A DNA stretch of 64,000 bases from Piliocolobus tephrosceles (lineage: Eukaryota; Chordata; Mammalia; Primates; Cercopithecidae), in NCBI RefSeq assembly GCF_002776525.5, contig NC_045443.1, forward strand, positions 39,766,899 to 39,830,898, in the 5' to 3' direction. Shown here piece by piece: positions 10,265 through 21,605 of the stretch; the first letter of the stretch is position 1; each line of letters starts with the position of its first letter. The position numbers and the translations under genes are program-made. The notes under the pieces were generated by a model that made no database searches, was not told the DNA's origin, and saw nothing but the letters and a program-made list of their open reading frames with translations.

Positions 10265-11152
10265 AAAAGTCAGATTTCTAAGTTGCTTTATTCACGTAAA
10301 GAAAACCTAAACGTGGCAAATTGAATCTCAGGGACAATCACAGTGGCATCACAAGTCTCTTCTATAAAAGGCTGGAGTGACCCAGAGGGGAAGTTTCTCC
10401 AGGAATCAGGACAAAATTAAATGCAGTGCATCACCCACATAGGGATGGAAAGCAGATAACCCCTTTCCTTCCCATCTTAAGGATCACTGCCGACATCTAA
10501 AGACCAGTTAATAAGAGAAAAGCATAACAAATGTATTGAATCATAGTTTTATGTTATTTGGGATCCTTCAGAACAAAGACCCAAAGATACAGGGAAAACA
10601 ATCCATTTTTATGCTTAGGTTTAGCGAATGAACAACTGTGTAGAACTGTGACTGGACACATACACACAGAGGTATGATCGAATGCTGTTAGGCGGAGTAG
10701 GGAAAGCCAGCAAGGCCCATCTGTCTAGATTCTCGTTGGCCTCTCTGAGCAGCATTCCTTCCTTTGGGGCATGGGGTAGGACCCTTTCTAGAATGGGGGT
10801 CTTATGATCTATAATCAGACCAGGTAGTGAATTTCTTAATGGCCAGCTCTTACACACAGAGGTGGGCTAAGGTTGAAATCATATTTTTAGGTTTTATGGC
10901 TGGCTTTGGGGAAAATGGATTCAGATTTCTATTACCTACTTGGGAAAGAGGAATTCTTAGTTGCTATGGCTTGCCATGGGGCAGGGAGGGTATGGTGAGA
11001 GAGAAGGAGGAGTGAGAGACAAGAGGTCGGGGGAAGAGCAGAGGGAAGCTTTGCTTTTGAGGCTGCTTCTGAGGCCTTCACTCTTGGGTATCATTTTCTG
11101 AACCCCAACATCCAGTTACTCTGATAGATAGGAAAGAATCCAACAAAAAAGA
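10265..11152. other. Unassigned 0.9 kb, possibly an ancient LTR or LINE piece
   Basis: Stretches such as 'ccaaagatacagggaaaac' and 'tttatgcttaggtttagcg' feel repeat-like, but I cannot place them in a family. Open frames at 10621-10857 (-) and 10827-11015 (+) show no family features. Confidence 0.3.
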
Positions 11153-11478
11153 GAACCAGGTATGGTGGCTCATGCCTGTAATCCCAGCACTCCAGCAATT
11201 TTGAGAGGCTAAGGTGGGCGGATCACTTGAGCTCAGGAGTTCGAGACCAGTCTCAGCAACATGGAGAACCCCAGTCTCTATAAAAAATACAAAAATTAAC
11301 CAAGCGGGGTGGCATGTGCCTGTAGCCCCAGCTACTCCAGAGGCTAAGATGGAAGGATCGCTTGAGCCTGGAAGTTGGAGGCTGTAGTGAGCCAAGATTG
11401 AGCCACTGCACTACTGTACCCCAGCTGGGGTGAGAGAGCCAGACCCTGTCTCAAAAACAAAACAAAGCAAAGAAAAAA
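11153..11478 (+). mobile_element. AluJ SINE, sense
   Basis: Starts 'accaggtatggtggctcatg', with a 7-base insertion in the left monomer ('actccagcaattttgagagg'). Linker is 'aaaaaatacaaaaattaacc' and the tail is mixed A/C (AAAAC units) to about 11478. High divergence points to AluJ. Confidence 0.92.
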
Positions 11479-11799
11479 CTCACATCTGGTGAACTTTACA
11501 AAATTGAGATATTATCCTTAAGAAGCAACAGAATGCTGTTGATGTGGAATAGTTAAGACTAAGCTGGATTATGAACTCCACTTTCCGGCTTCTATGAATG
11601 TTTTCCCACTTCTTGGGTCCTTCCCCCTCCTGCCCTTCTCTAGCTGTCAAAATACCAATTTTTTAGGACCAACCCTTGCTCATGAGTTTCTTGATCCCTC
11701 TGGTTGGAATTAACATCTCTCTCTTCAGCGATCTCATGACACTTTGATTGAATGTCTTTTATAGCTCTTATATTCTAGCCAAGCGCATATAATAATAAT
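11479..11799. other. No recognised feature
   Basis: Unassigned AT-rich sequence. Confidence 0.3.
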
Positions 11800-11945
11800 C
11801 TTCATGTTTCATTTCCTCTGCTCTAGAGTAAGTCACCTGAGGACAGGGATTGTGACATTCCTCCTTTGTGTCTTCAGAAGGCCTAGCACTGTGCCAAGGA
11901 TGTATTCCATGTGCTCCATATGTTGATGCAGTGAAATGAAACGGA
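11800..11945 (+). mobile_element. L2 3' end, sense
   Basis: 'gtcacctgaggacagggatt' and 'ggcctagcactgtgccaagg' follow the L2 3' UTR order. The terminal repeat is degraded. Confidence 0.6.
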
Positions 11946-12312
11946 ATCACATTTGAATGGATAGGGCCAGAGCTGGGACAAAGCCTGAAAAACATTGTCT
12001 GTTGACATAAAATAAACCAAAGGAATGTAGAGAATTTTTTAAACATCAGAGTTAAGATGGGGGACATGTACTTTTCAAACTTAGAAATATTTTTCTTTTT
12101 TGTGCTTGTGTATTTTATATGATATTTATATACATTACCAAAAATGAGTTTATGATATTTTGTATTTTTAAGAAAGTATCTTTTCTTGTGAAAACAGTAC
12201 AATGACTATGAAATATCACTTTTCTCCTTTTCTTTGCTTATACCATCCTGAATAACACAGAGGTCACATTCCTGATTTGTTTTAGAAAGTTGGCTTTTTA
12301 AAAAAATTTATC

Positions 12313-12648
12313 AAAAGATGCTATATATTGGCCAAGCTCAGTGGTTCATGCCTGTAATCCCAGCACTTTGGGAGGCCAAGGTGGGCAGATCACCTGAGGT
12401 CAGGAGTTCGAGACGAGCCTGGGCAAGATGGTGAAACCCTGTCTCTACTAAAAATACAAAAATTAGCCAGGCATGGTGGCAGGCATCTGTAATCTTAGCT
12501 ACTCAAGAGGCTGAGGCAGGTGAATTGCTTGAACCTGGGAGGCAGAGGTTGCCGTGAGCCAAGATCGTGCCACTGCACTCCAGCCTGGGTGACAGAGCAA
12601 GACACTGTCTCAAAAAAAAAAAAAAAAAAAAAAAAAAGACACTATATT
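12313..12648 (+). mobile_element. Alu SINE (AluS type), sense
   Basis: Alu from 12330 with 'cctgtaatcccagcactttg', 'tcacctgaggtcaggagttc', linker 'aaaaatacaaaaattagcc' and a pure A tail of about 26 bases (12612-12637). Flanks 'agatgctatat' (about 12317) and 'agacactatat' (about 12637) suggest the target duplication. The long clean tail suggests it is younger than its AluJ neighbours. Confidence 0.95.
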
Positions 12649-12858
12649 TATATTAGAATTTCATGTATAGGCTTAATAGTGCATTTACTACCCCCTCCAT
12701 TTTTAAAGAGATCCTCCTTATTTAGTGGGGGAGTAGAAGTTTTGACCACATGGAAATACTAGCAAATTTTATGAGTAGACAAGACTGAGGCCAACTCAAC
12801 CTAGGGTTGGAAAAAGATGAAAGACACCAAGGCAGCCCATGACAAACTGTCAGCCTGT

Positions 12859-12898
12859 GCACCCTGGATAAATGACTGGCACCCTGGATAAATGCCTG
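12859..12898. repeat. Two-copy 20-bp tandem duplication
   Basis: 'gcaccctggataaatgactg' (12859-12878) is followed directly by the same unit with one change (12879-12898). The duplication appears recent. Confidence 0.9.
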
Positions 12899-13149
12899 GC
12901 AGAATGTAGTGAATACCTCTCCACAGTAGATGCTTTGACATGACTCTAGTGCAGGGTAACATTTCGTGTAGTAGAATATATACTGTGCTTGTCTTAATAG
13001 AGTTGCACAGACATTTGAAATCTATTGATATTCTAGGTAGTGTATGTATGTGTCATAAAGAATCAATACTCAGGAGGAATGGACAAAGGAAATATTTGTT
13101 GAGTATTACCATATAACTGGGCAATGAGCCTTTGAATAATAATAGTAGT
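12899..13149. other. No recognised feature
   Basis: Unassigned, ending in an (ATA/GTA)-rich patch near 13137-13153. Confidence 0.3.
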
Positions 13150-13350
13150 AGTAAAAATGGTAACAGTTATTATTCTGAATGAGTGCTTATTCTGTTCATG
13201 CATTGAGCCATTCAATCCTTTCGGTAAATCTTATAATGTGTTCTCTCCATGTTACAGATGAGTCAAGAAGCTCTAAGATTGCAAGTAACCTGCTTAAGGT
13301 CACACAGCCAGTTAGTGCCAGAGCCAGGCTTCAACCTGGTCTAGCCAGGG
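13150..13350 (-). mobile_element. MIR SINE, antisense
   Basis: 'ccatgttacagatgagtcaa', 'cttaaggtcacacagccagt' and 'gccagagccaggcttcaacc' are the reverse complement of the MIR core and 5' half. Nearly the whole element is present. Confidence 0.78.
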
Positions 13351-13419
13351 ATATTGTTTGGTTGTATGGTCAGATCTTGTCTAAGTCTAGCTCAAAGAAA
13401 AAACATTTTTTGAATATTT

Positions 13420-13945
13420 TTATTTTAGATTTTGAGAAACATTTTAAAAATAGTACAAAGAACACCCAGTGTTGGCCGTTGTTAACATATTAAATTAGCA
13501 TAGCTTATTTTTATAATTAATAAACTAATATTCATACATTCTTAAAGTCCATAGTCTGATCAGATTTCCTTGGTTTTTATCTTAAGTCCTTTTTCCATAC
13601 AGGATCCTAGCAAAGATGCCACATTGAACCTAGCATGTCTTCTTGGGCCTCTCTTGGTTGTGATAGTGTCTCAGATTTCCTTGTTTTTGATGACCTTGAC
13701 AGTGTTGAGGAGTACAGGTCAAATGTTTGTAGAATGTCCCTCAGTTGAGGTTTGTCTGATGTTTTACTTATAATTGGACTGGGGTTCTGTGTTTTTGGGA
13801 GGAGGACCACAGAGGTAAAGTGCCACTGTCATCACATGATATCCAAGTTACCCACCTACAATAAACAAGACTTATCACTGTTGATGTTGACCTTGGTCAC
13901 CTGGCTGAGGTAGGATTTGTTAGTTTTTTCCACTATAAAGTTACC
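13420..13945. mobile_element. Old L1M-type 3'-end sequence
   Basis: Contains 'ttgatgaccttgacagtgtt', 'gtagaatgtccctcagttga', 'tcatcacatgatatccaag' and 'ccactataaagttac', a string I associate with 3' regions of old L1M elements. A homologous copy in the same orientation lies at 61090-61440. Orientation of the parent element was not determined. An open frame at 13570-13773 lies inside it and is not a gene. Confidence 0.5.
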
Positions 13946-14269
13946 TGAAAACATTTTTTGTTGTTGTGAGAAATCACACACTATGAATTATAGATGGCTC
14001 CACAGGAACTGAAAATCATCAGGAAGTCCTTGTCTCCAGTATTCTCTTTGGGACTGTGTAGTCTCTCATTTCCTTTACTTTGGGTGTTTTCTTCATTATC
14101 TCTTCTCACTTTTTACTGACTGGTGATAGATTTCTGGCTGCAGGTCACTCTGTTTCCTGGTTTCCTTATTCTCTTCTCTCTCTGCTTTTCGATTCGGCTG
14201 GCAACAGCTCACTCAGCATCCCTCTCACTTTTCTCTGGCCAAGGACTGCATGGCATGTGTCTCATTTTC

Positions 14270-14510
14270 TCCTAGTTTCTTTTCCCCATCATGAGTGCCA
14301 CTGTATCCCACCTACTGCCAGTTGCTGTGCCAAGCACTTGTCCCTGAATTAATTTGATCTTTAATACAACCCTGTGGGATAGGTAGAATTATCTCCATTT
14401 TACACATGAGGAAATTGGGGTCCAGAGAAGGTTAAGAAATTGTCCTAAGATCTTGTAAGTGATAGACTTAACCTTGAAGTCAGGTTTTTCTGACTCCAAA
14501 GCCAGTCCTC
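14270..14510 (-). mobile_element. MIR SINE, antisense (near full length)
   Basis: Good match order in reverse: 'gtgccaagcacttg', 'tacaaccctgtgggatagg', 'tccattttacacatgaggaa', 'gtccagagaaggttaagaaa', 'cttgaagtcaggtttttctg'. Confidence 0.82.
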
Positions 14511-14559
14511 TGAAATCTGAAATCACAGCACTGTCCTTCTTGTCATTCTGTATTTTCAG

Positions 14560-14700
14560 ATTCAAAACTCCCAACAGTCCTCTTAGGGTAAGTAGTTTGC
14601 CTGACATTACCCAGCTAGTAAGTGGGGGATCTGGGCTTAGACCCTGGTTTTTCACAGCCCATAAGTCCATTACACCAGTTTGCCTTCTAAAGTACTGCAA
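14560..14700 (-). mobile_element. Second MIR fragment, antisense
   Basis: 'gtagtttgcctgacattacc', 'cagctagtaagtggggg', 'cttagaccctggtttttcac' again gives the MIR 5' half. It follows the previous MIR by about 50 bp in the same orientation. Confidence 0.7.
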
Positions 14701-15179
14701 CATATAAATCAACCTGATGAATGTCATTGTTTTAGGCCTGTTCTGAAGAGGTGGCAAAAATAAAGATGTGAAATCTATACCTCACTATCTATAACTAAAT
14801 CTATTCAGGTCTTGACTTTGGCAGTCATCGGCATTCACCTTGAGCAAGTGCTGAATAAATATCCCAATAAAATAAGAGAGCTGTAGATCTTGACCTTGTG
14901 ATTAAAATTTGTACTGGGAAGTTTGAAAGGCTAGGTGGATGAGAAGAGCAGAAAGATAAATAGTAAACAATACTGAACTTGCTATAGGTGGCAACTATGC
15001 TGTGATGTGAATAGCATGTGTATGTGTATATGTGTATGTTGGTCTAAGGTATAGGTGTAAATGGTTGGAAGCTATACAAATCGAAAATGTTTTCTTACCC
15101 TGATGTCCTGGGATATTGAGTAATTGCAATGGCCTTGAACTTGTAGGGCATAGCCCCATTTTAACTTGACTTTTCTTAG
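14701..15179. other. No recognised feature
   Basis: Unassigned; a small TG/TA-rich patch lies at 15018-15040. Confidence 0.3.
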
Positions 15180-15610
15180 TATGTCAGTGGATATAGTGAA
15201 GGCAAAATAATACTAGGGGTGAGAGATGATGGCATCTTGAAGTAGGTGATACCAGAGAAGAGTGAAAAGATAGTGGTTTCAAGATAAGGGGAAGGTGTAG
15301 AAGTTGCCAAGGATAATGTGTAGGTGGTAGTGTCACTTATTGAGATAGGGAACACTGGAAGAAAACCATATTTGGTTGGGGTGAGGTGGGACCATTAAGA
15401 TTATGGATTCTTTATATGTCCAATCGGAGAGGTCAAGTGTAAACTATTAGATGTACGGCTAGAACTCAGGGAGACGTCTGGTCTAGAGACATGCATTTGT
15501 GAGTCATCTGTATGCAGGTAACTAACACTGTGGATAGCGTCCAAAGCTCCTAGAGAGAGCATTGAGTGAATAGACAAGAGGGCCCCATGGCTAGATAATA
15601 ATTAATTTGT
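15180..15610 (-). mobile_element. L2 LINE, antisense
   Basis: Reads in order as the reverse complement of the L2 ORF 3' part: 'gggtgagagatgatggcatc', 'acttattgagatagggaaca', 'cagggagacgtctggtctag', 'gtgagtcatctgtatgcagg'. About 430 bases with many indels and no open frame. Confidence 0.7.
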
Positions 15611-18503
15611 GAAGGAGAAGGAATAAGCTATAAATAGGAGACATACTGAAAAAAATCCAGTGTTGGGAAAGAGACTTTTGATAAAAGAAATATTGTAAGA
15701 GATAAATTATAGATTAACAGATCATGGAGTCATTAATTAAACAATCAGTGAACTTTTTTTTTTTTTTTCCTGTGCCAGGTAACATTTGAAAACGGAGACT
15801 GTAAAGACTATTAAGACTCCAATAAACTTACCTCTTTGACATAACTTTCCTGAGTTGAGTCAGGAACTGGTTGTAAATTATCCATGTTAGCTGTTTCTTC
15901 CTCATTTCTTCTAGTCTTTTATTTTTGTCATTTCTCTGCTTCTAACACTTTTATTAGAAATGAGCCAGGAATAAGGAAAGAAAGTTATAGCAAAAGTGCT
16001 AGTTTTTCTAGTTACTCCTTAGTGCTAATAAATACTTCATGGCATAGAAATAAAATTCTGGGGAACCTCAGTGGCTTTTAAAAGTCTGTTTTTTTTTTTT
16101 TGTTTTTGTCACCAAATATCATAAGTTGGTGTTAACTTTAACTTGACTACAAAATATCTAGCTATAGTCTACACTAGATATAGCCAGATACATCTGTCTT
16201 TAGGAAAAGGAAAAGGGGCAAAAAGACGTTATGAACAGTTACATAGTATTTTAAAATAATTCAACCAAATATAATGCATCAAGAACAAGTAAAGAAGCTA
16301 GTATTATTGAGGAAGCAATATACACTTGCCAACTATTTAGCATTTCAATGTCTTTTTATGTTCAAAACCACCTGACATTTAGAAGACAGCAACAATGTGA
16401 AATTAAATATAGGATCATATACAACAATGTCCCATTAACCAAAACAGTTATTTTACATCCTCAAATGATTGTTACCCTGGAAGAAGAAAAGTCTCAATAC
16501 ATCATCAATCTAGTATTGTTTCACTGGGATAGAATAATGTATAAACTCAGATTGACTTGAAAATGCTTTTACTTAGAGAGAAAACAGGATTCCTTTTCTG
16601 AGTGTTCCTTTTTATTATTGAGAAATGACTTCTATTTTAATGTATCGACTCATTGACTAAACATTATTTAGAATTATGGTTTTCAGACTTTCTATTGTAT
16701 CGTTTGGTATGAAATGACATTATGCAATTAAAAAAAAAAAAACTGTCAAGCATATGACCTACATAAAATACACCATCTTGCTGTCCCTACAGCGACAGAG
16801 CCAGGTCTAACATTAGGTGCCATGGAGGTGGCAAAAACCTCTCTTCTGGGTGGAAGGTTTACCCAAATGCTCTATGCTCCAAAATATCTCCATGCTCAAC
16901 TCCTGTCTTCAACCAGCTGTTGAACTATACATTTTCCTTTACTCACTCCTTTGAATTAAAAACACTAATGTATGAATATTATCTTGGAGTGATAACATAT
17001 AAAGTATTTTTTAAGGTAAGGTACTTCATTATTTCCTGGGAATGAGACATGTGAATATAGGAAATAGACAATTAAACACTCAGCACTAGGTAAGGCATCT
17101 TGGATGATACAAAGGTAATGTATTTGTTTCATGTCCTCAGGCAACTCATATTCTTATTATAAACTATCAAATTAAAAAAGAGGCAGGCATTCATCTTAAC
17201 ATTGTGAAGATACAGAAGAAAGTAAAACCTAGGAAAACAATGTACTGTAAACAAAGAGGAAATTGATGAGACAATATCATAAGTTTGAGCTAGATATTTT
17301 AATGACCTCTTAAGGGAAACAAACAAAAAAGAAAACATGTACCCTATTCAGGAACTTCAAAATTCCAGCTAAGTGGCCCGTGGATTTACCTTCCTTTGTG
17401 TTTAGCAATATTATTACTTTTTTCCTCTGGATTAGTCATTTATTTTTTATGTTTCACTTGTTTTCATCCATGATTTGGCTGTCTGAAAAGCAGACTCCCA
17501 GGTGGAATATCCTGTGGAGCTTGTTTCATCTTGATGCTTGTTACATATCAGAAAACTGTCCAACCAAGAGTCTCAGTCAACCTTGACCCAACAGAAGTGT
17601 TAGAACTCTGTACTTGGGCGTTGCCCCTGTGTATGGGCCTGTTTGTACGTTAGCAGAAAGAGGCCTCCTTGTCAAATAATGCTTTTTCCTCTGCTCTCAG
17701 CAAGTGGGAATTTACTTCAGCCTGTCTAGATGAGCTATAGACTCTGATAAATAAACAACTTCTTTTTTTCTTTTTTTACCCTCCTCCCCGGCGCCCTGAG
17801 CTCCGTCATTTGGTGCTCCTAACCAGCTGTGCTTTGGTTCATTATCCAGCGGAGTCTTACACTTATCTGCAAGACTGACTCTTAAATGCTCTGCACAGTG
17901 TCATTTTGGATGTCTGCAGTTACTAACAAGAAGTCAGACAACCAGCGAGTCCGAATGTATCAAGAACGCTTGGAGAAAAACAGTTAAAGAAAAATCACTT
18001 GGGTAGAAGATAGAAGTTCACTATGTTTTGATTTGATTTGGCTGAGATAGTATGCTATTAAATTATCCAGCCATCCATATTTGAAGCCAAAAAGTTATTT
18101 TTTTGTGGTAGCTAAATCTAAAAGGAATCTGTAATATATAGACATCTTTAAATAAAATCAGCTGCCTTATAATTTTTATTGGCTTCAATGAGAGGATAAC
18201 ATAAATAGTATTTTGTTTCTATCATAGCATAGTTATTGAGGCAAAATAGTCAAACGTATTGTAGTTCCTCCTAATTATATAATTGCTATTATATAAACCA
18301 ATTTCCTTTCTGCTGGTTAAAGAAGAGGCTATTCTATAGCAGTTCAACTATGTCACTTGTGTGTTAATAAAGCACTATTTGTATCATTCAGGATTTACCC
18401 ATCATTTTATACTCACAAAATTTTAAGCAACATGACCATTACCTCTCTATGGAAGGTAAGAATTTGACCCTTGAAGGAAACCACACAAGTTTGCCTTATT
18501 CTT
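15611..18503. other. 2.9 kb without a recognised repeat or gene
   Basis: Contains T-runs at about 15751-15768 and 16088-16102 and an A-run at 16730-16742, otherwise AT-rich sequence. Open frames at 15884-16081, 16348-16560, 17380-17586 (+) and 17129-17338 (-) are short and without family features. A small GC-richer patch lies at 17780-17815. This is one of the longest stretches in the window without an interspersed repeat I can name. Confidence 0.4.
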
Positions 18504-18800
18504 AGAGCAATTTTTTTTTTTTTTTTGAGACGGAGTCTCGCTCTGTCCCCGGGGCTGGAGTGCAGTGGCGCGATCTCGGCTCACTGCAAGCTCTGCCTCC
18601 CCGGTTCACGCCATTCTCCTGCCTCAGCCTCCCAAGTAGCTGGGACTACAGGCGCCCGCCACCTCGCCTGGCTAATTTTTTGTATTTTTAGTAGAGACGG
18701 GGTTTCACCGTGGTCTTGATCTCCTGACCTTGTGATCTGCCTGCCTTGGCCTCCCAAAGTGCTGGGATTACAGGCGTGAGCCACCATGCCCGGCAGCAAA
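18504..18800 (-). mobile_element. AluY-type SINE, antisense
   Basis: T-run 18511-18526, 'gagacggagtctcgctctgt', 'cactgcaagctctgcctcc', 'ctgggactacaggcgcccgc' and end 'gagccaccatgcccggc' at 18794. Low divergence and the 'gcaagctctgcc' motif indicate AluY. About 14 bases are missing at 'caccgtggtcttgatc', where most AluY copies have 'gttagccaggat'. A short duplication 'agcaa' flanks it. Confidence 0.93.
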
Positions 18801-19838
18801 TTTTTATTAAAAACCTATTTTCATATTCAAATTAATTGATGAATATTCTTTTTATTTAGAAAAGATGCTTGTATGTATGTATTTTTTCTTTAGGGAGTAG
18901 GCATGTCTGGCTTTATTCCCTGAATTGATTTAGAATACTTTACCTGTTTTGGAAGGTCTATTGCCTTGAATCTGGGTAAATCTAAGATATTCTTAGGCCA
19001 TCTGTAATCTCATAGGTGGAACAGGTTATGTTTTTAAAAAGTAGCACTCCTGTGATTCTTGCTCACAGCACTTCATAGCTAAGACTACAGATTTTCTTCT
19101 CTTGACTTCTCGGACATGCTAGGAAAGGCAACTTGTTTTAGTGGGTGCAAAAACCCTGATTCTGTGACATTGGGGAAAATATTGAATATATTTGAGGCTC
19201 AACTCTTATTCTGCAAAGTAAGATGTTGAGTGAGATGTTCTTTGAGTTCCCTTTAAATTACATAAACATTGTAAAGAGCTAATTAAGCTGACTTTTAATG
19301 CTTATTTATGAGGGTTCTTTGAAACAGATGACAGGGGAAAAAGCAGCAAAACAGTGGGGGAAGAAAAACCAAAAAATGGAGAAAGTGTGGGCAGACCTGA
19401 GGGCTGGCTCCTCATGGCAGGCAGCCTGGCTCTTGTTCCTCCCTCTGCTTCGGATAACTTTCCCCATGATACACTCTGAATGATCTCACACCAAGAGGAA
19501 AATCTGGGTGTGGGCTGAAAAGCAAGGGGGTGAATTTTACTGGTTGAGAATGCCAAGCTTAGTCTGAAATTCATTAGTTAACTTGAGTAATAGTTAAAAT
19601 GAGGGAACAGTAGGTCAGAGGGACAGTAGAGAAGACAGGCAGAGGTGTCTGGTCATCCACAGTTCACCTTTAAGGTCAGCTAATGCAAAAGTTTACCAGA
19701 ATCAACAACCAACCAAGGTTTAGTTATATCATTTATATGGTTAACATATAATCACACCCCTAGAACATATGCCTTTCCCTAAAAAGCTGCTCAGAGAATT
19801 TTATCTCTTTTAAATTTGTATCCTAACCACTTTTTCAC
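18801..19838. other. No recognised feature
   Basis: Unassigned. Frames at 19298-19483 (+) and 19302-19574 (-) overlap each other and show no family features. Confidence 0.35.
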
Positions 19839-19859
19839 TGTGTGTGTGTGTGTGTGTGT
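19839..19859. repeat. (TG)n microsatellite
   Basis: About ten TG units. Probably length-polymorphic. Confidence 0.9.
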
Positions 19860-20069
19860 TTATCTCTTATAAAACCACCTGGAGTCCAATAAAGTCCCAA
19901 ATAGGTCCACCTGCTAGCTTAGGCACATCTCCTTCATGGCTCTATGTCTCCTTTAGCTCTGTGTTTGCTACAGTACATTGTGGTGGTTTGTCTTTATTTC
20001 ACTGCCCTTCAACAAGAGAAGTCCCTCGAGGACATAAATTAAACCATATTTATTATGCTTTCCCAGAAC

Positions 20070-20300
20070 TAAAACCGCTCCCAGCTCAGCATGGGCCAGA
20101 CATGGAGCTAGGGGCAGGAGATGGGAAATGCAGGTCCAACCTTAGGTGCTTATAGTTGAGTGGGGGAATCAGGGTAAAAATGTATACGATGTTAAATACT
20201 GTAGTAAATGTGGTTCAGGGTTCAATAAGGAGTCAAAAAAGATTTGGTTGTAAGGACAGAAGAATGAGAGAGAGTGGTTGTAGAGGAGCTTGCTTAATAA
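20070..20300 (-). mobile_element. Possible L2, antisense
   Basis: 'gggccagacatggagctagg' and 'gtgcttatagttgagtgggg' resemble the antisense L2 3' region, but identity is low. Confidence 0.35.
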
Positions 20301-20589
20301 TCACTAAGCACTAGACTTTTTCCATCATCACAAGATATGACAACACCAGGATGAGAAATGCCAAATTAGAGGGTCAATTTTCTTACTTTCAAGGTAGTGA
20401 TGAGGCCCTGTAGTTCCTGCACAGGTGCAACATAAAAAGTATTTAAGAAGTTGAGCAACAGGCACTAGCCCACTCAACCCTGCCTCCAACTATGTGCCTT
20501 ATAGTCCAAACTGGGTCCACCTGTAGCCTCTGTCCACACAGTCTGTTCTCTCTAGCTGGAAATGCTTCTCTCCAGTTCTCTAAGGATTT

Positions 20590-21115
20590 CCCGCACATCT
20601 GTGATAGATTAAAGATGGCTGCAAATCTTTGCTACCCCTTTCATTGAGAGATGGGGTCTGTATTCCTTCACGCCAAATCTGGCTAGGCTCTGTGACTGCT
20701 TAACCAATAGAACAGGACAAGCCCAAGCCTCAGAGACTTGCAGCTACCCCTTCCTACCACTTGGAAAGCATGCACTGGAGGAAGCCAGCTGCCGTGAATT
20801 GATCTGACTACCCTGAGACTGCCATGCTGGTGTGAAGCCCAAGCCACGTGGAGAAGCCCTGGAGAATGAGATGCTGTGTGAAGAGAAGGAGAGTCCGAGG
20901 AACACTGAGATACTGGACAGGCAACTGAGGGACCTTCTTGGAAGTGGATCCTTCAGCCTCGACTGTCTCAATGGATACTGTGTGGATCAGAGGTGAACCA
21001 CCCATCGGAGCCCTTCCTGAATTCCTGACCAACACATCAGAAGCAAAATAAGCTGAGTGTTTTAAGGCTGTAAGTTTTGTTTGTCACACAGAAATAAATA
21101 TCTGAAACAATATCC
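20590..21115 (+). mobile_element. Probable ancient LTR-like element, sense
   Basis: Contains 'aaagatggctgcaaatcttt', 'gaagcccaagccacgtggag' and 'ttcctgaattcctgaccaac', and ends with 'aagcaaaataagctgag' then 'ggctgtaagttttgtttg'. This is the pattern of an old dispersed LTR that ends in a polyadenylation region and 'agccactaagtttt'-like sequence. I cannot name the family with confidence. Minus-strand open frames at 20744-20971 and 20808-21035 lie inside it and are not genes. Confidence 0.45.
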
Positions 21116-21239
21116 TTTAAGACCTTGTTCACATATTACTTCCCCCAAGCAGTAATTGGTCTGTTTTGGGGGTAGAATGATTTTTTTTGTCTTATTTTCT
21201 CCAAAGTCCCTATGTCCAAAGCAGCAGCAGTGGCTTCCT

Positions 21240-21425
21240 TTTGTTAAATATCTCCTACATCTCAGGCATAGCACTTGCTTTTCTGCATATATTTCCTCAC
21301 TGATTTCTCAAAACACATCTATAAAGATGTTCTCATTATATTGATCAGGAAGTTGGGACTCATAATTATTGAAGGTTACACAACAGTGAGCTGTGGAGCT
21401 GGATTCTGGACCCAGTTCTGCCTGG
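21240..21425 (-). mobile_element. MIR SINE, antisense
   Basis: 'gatcaggaagttgggactca', 'gaaggttacacaacagtgag' and 'ctgtggagctggattctgg' follow the reversed MIR order. Confidence 0.6.
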
Positions 21426-21439
21426 CTCTTTCCACAGCA

Positions 21440-21605
21440 GTGCACTGTGTTTATTCCACCACTTTCATTCTAGATTATAACTATCTGCTTACAGATCTTT
21501 CTCCCACACTACACTGTGCAAGGGAGAGTTTCTATTCACCACAATGCTTCCCAGCATCTGGCATAGTGTCTCATGCTCAATAAATGTTCATTGAATGAGT
21601 AAATG
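21440..21605 (+). mobile_element. L2 3' end, sense
   Basis: 'cagcatctggcatagtgtct' and 'tgctcaataaatgttcattg' with terminal 'aatgagtaaatgg' mark the L2 3' end. Confidence 0.7.

Noticed and set aside
17780..17815. GC-rich patch considered as a small CpG island or promoter
   Set aside because: Far too short, few CpGs, and no transcript-like structure nearby.
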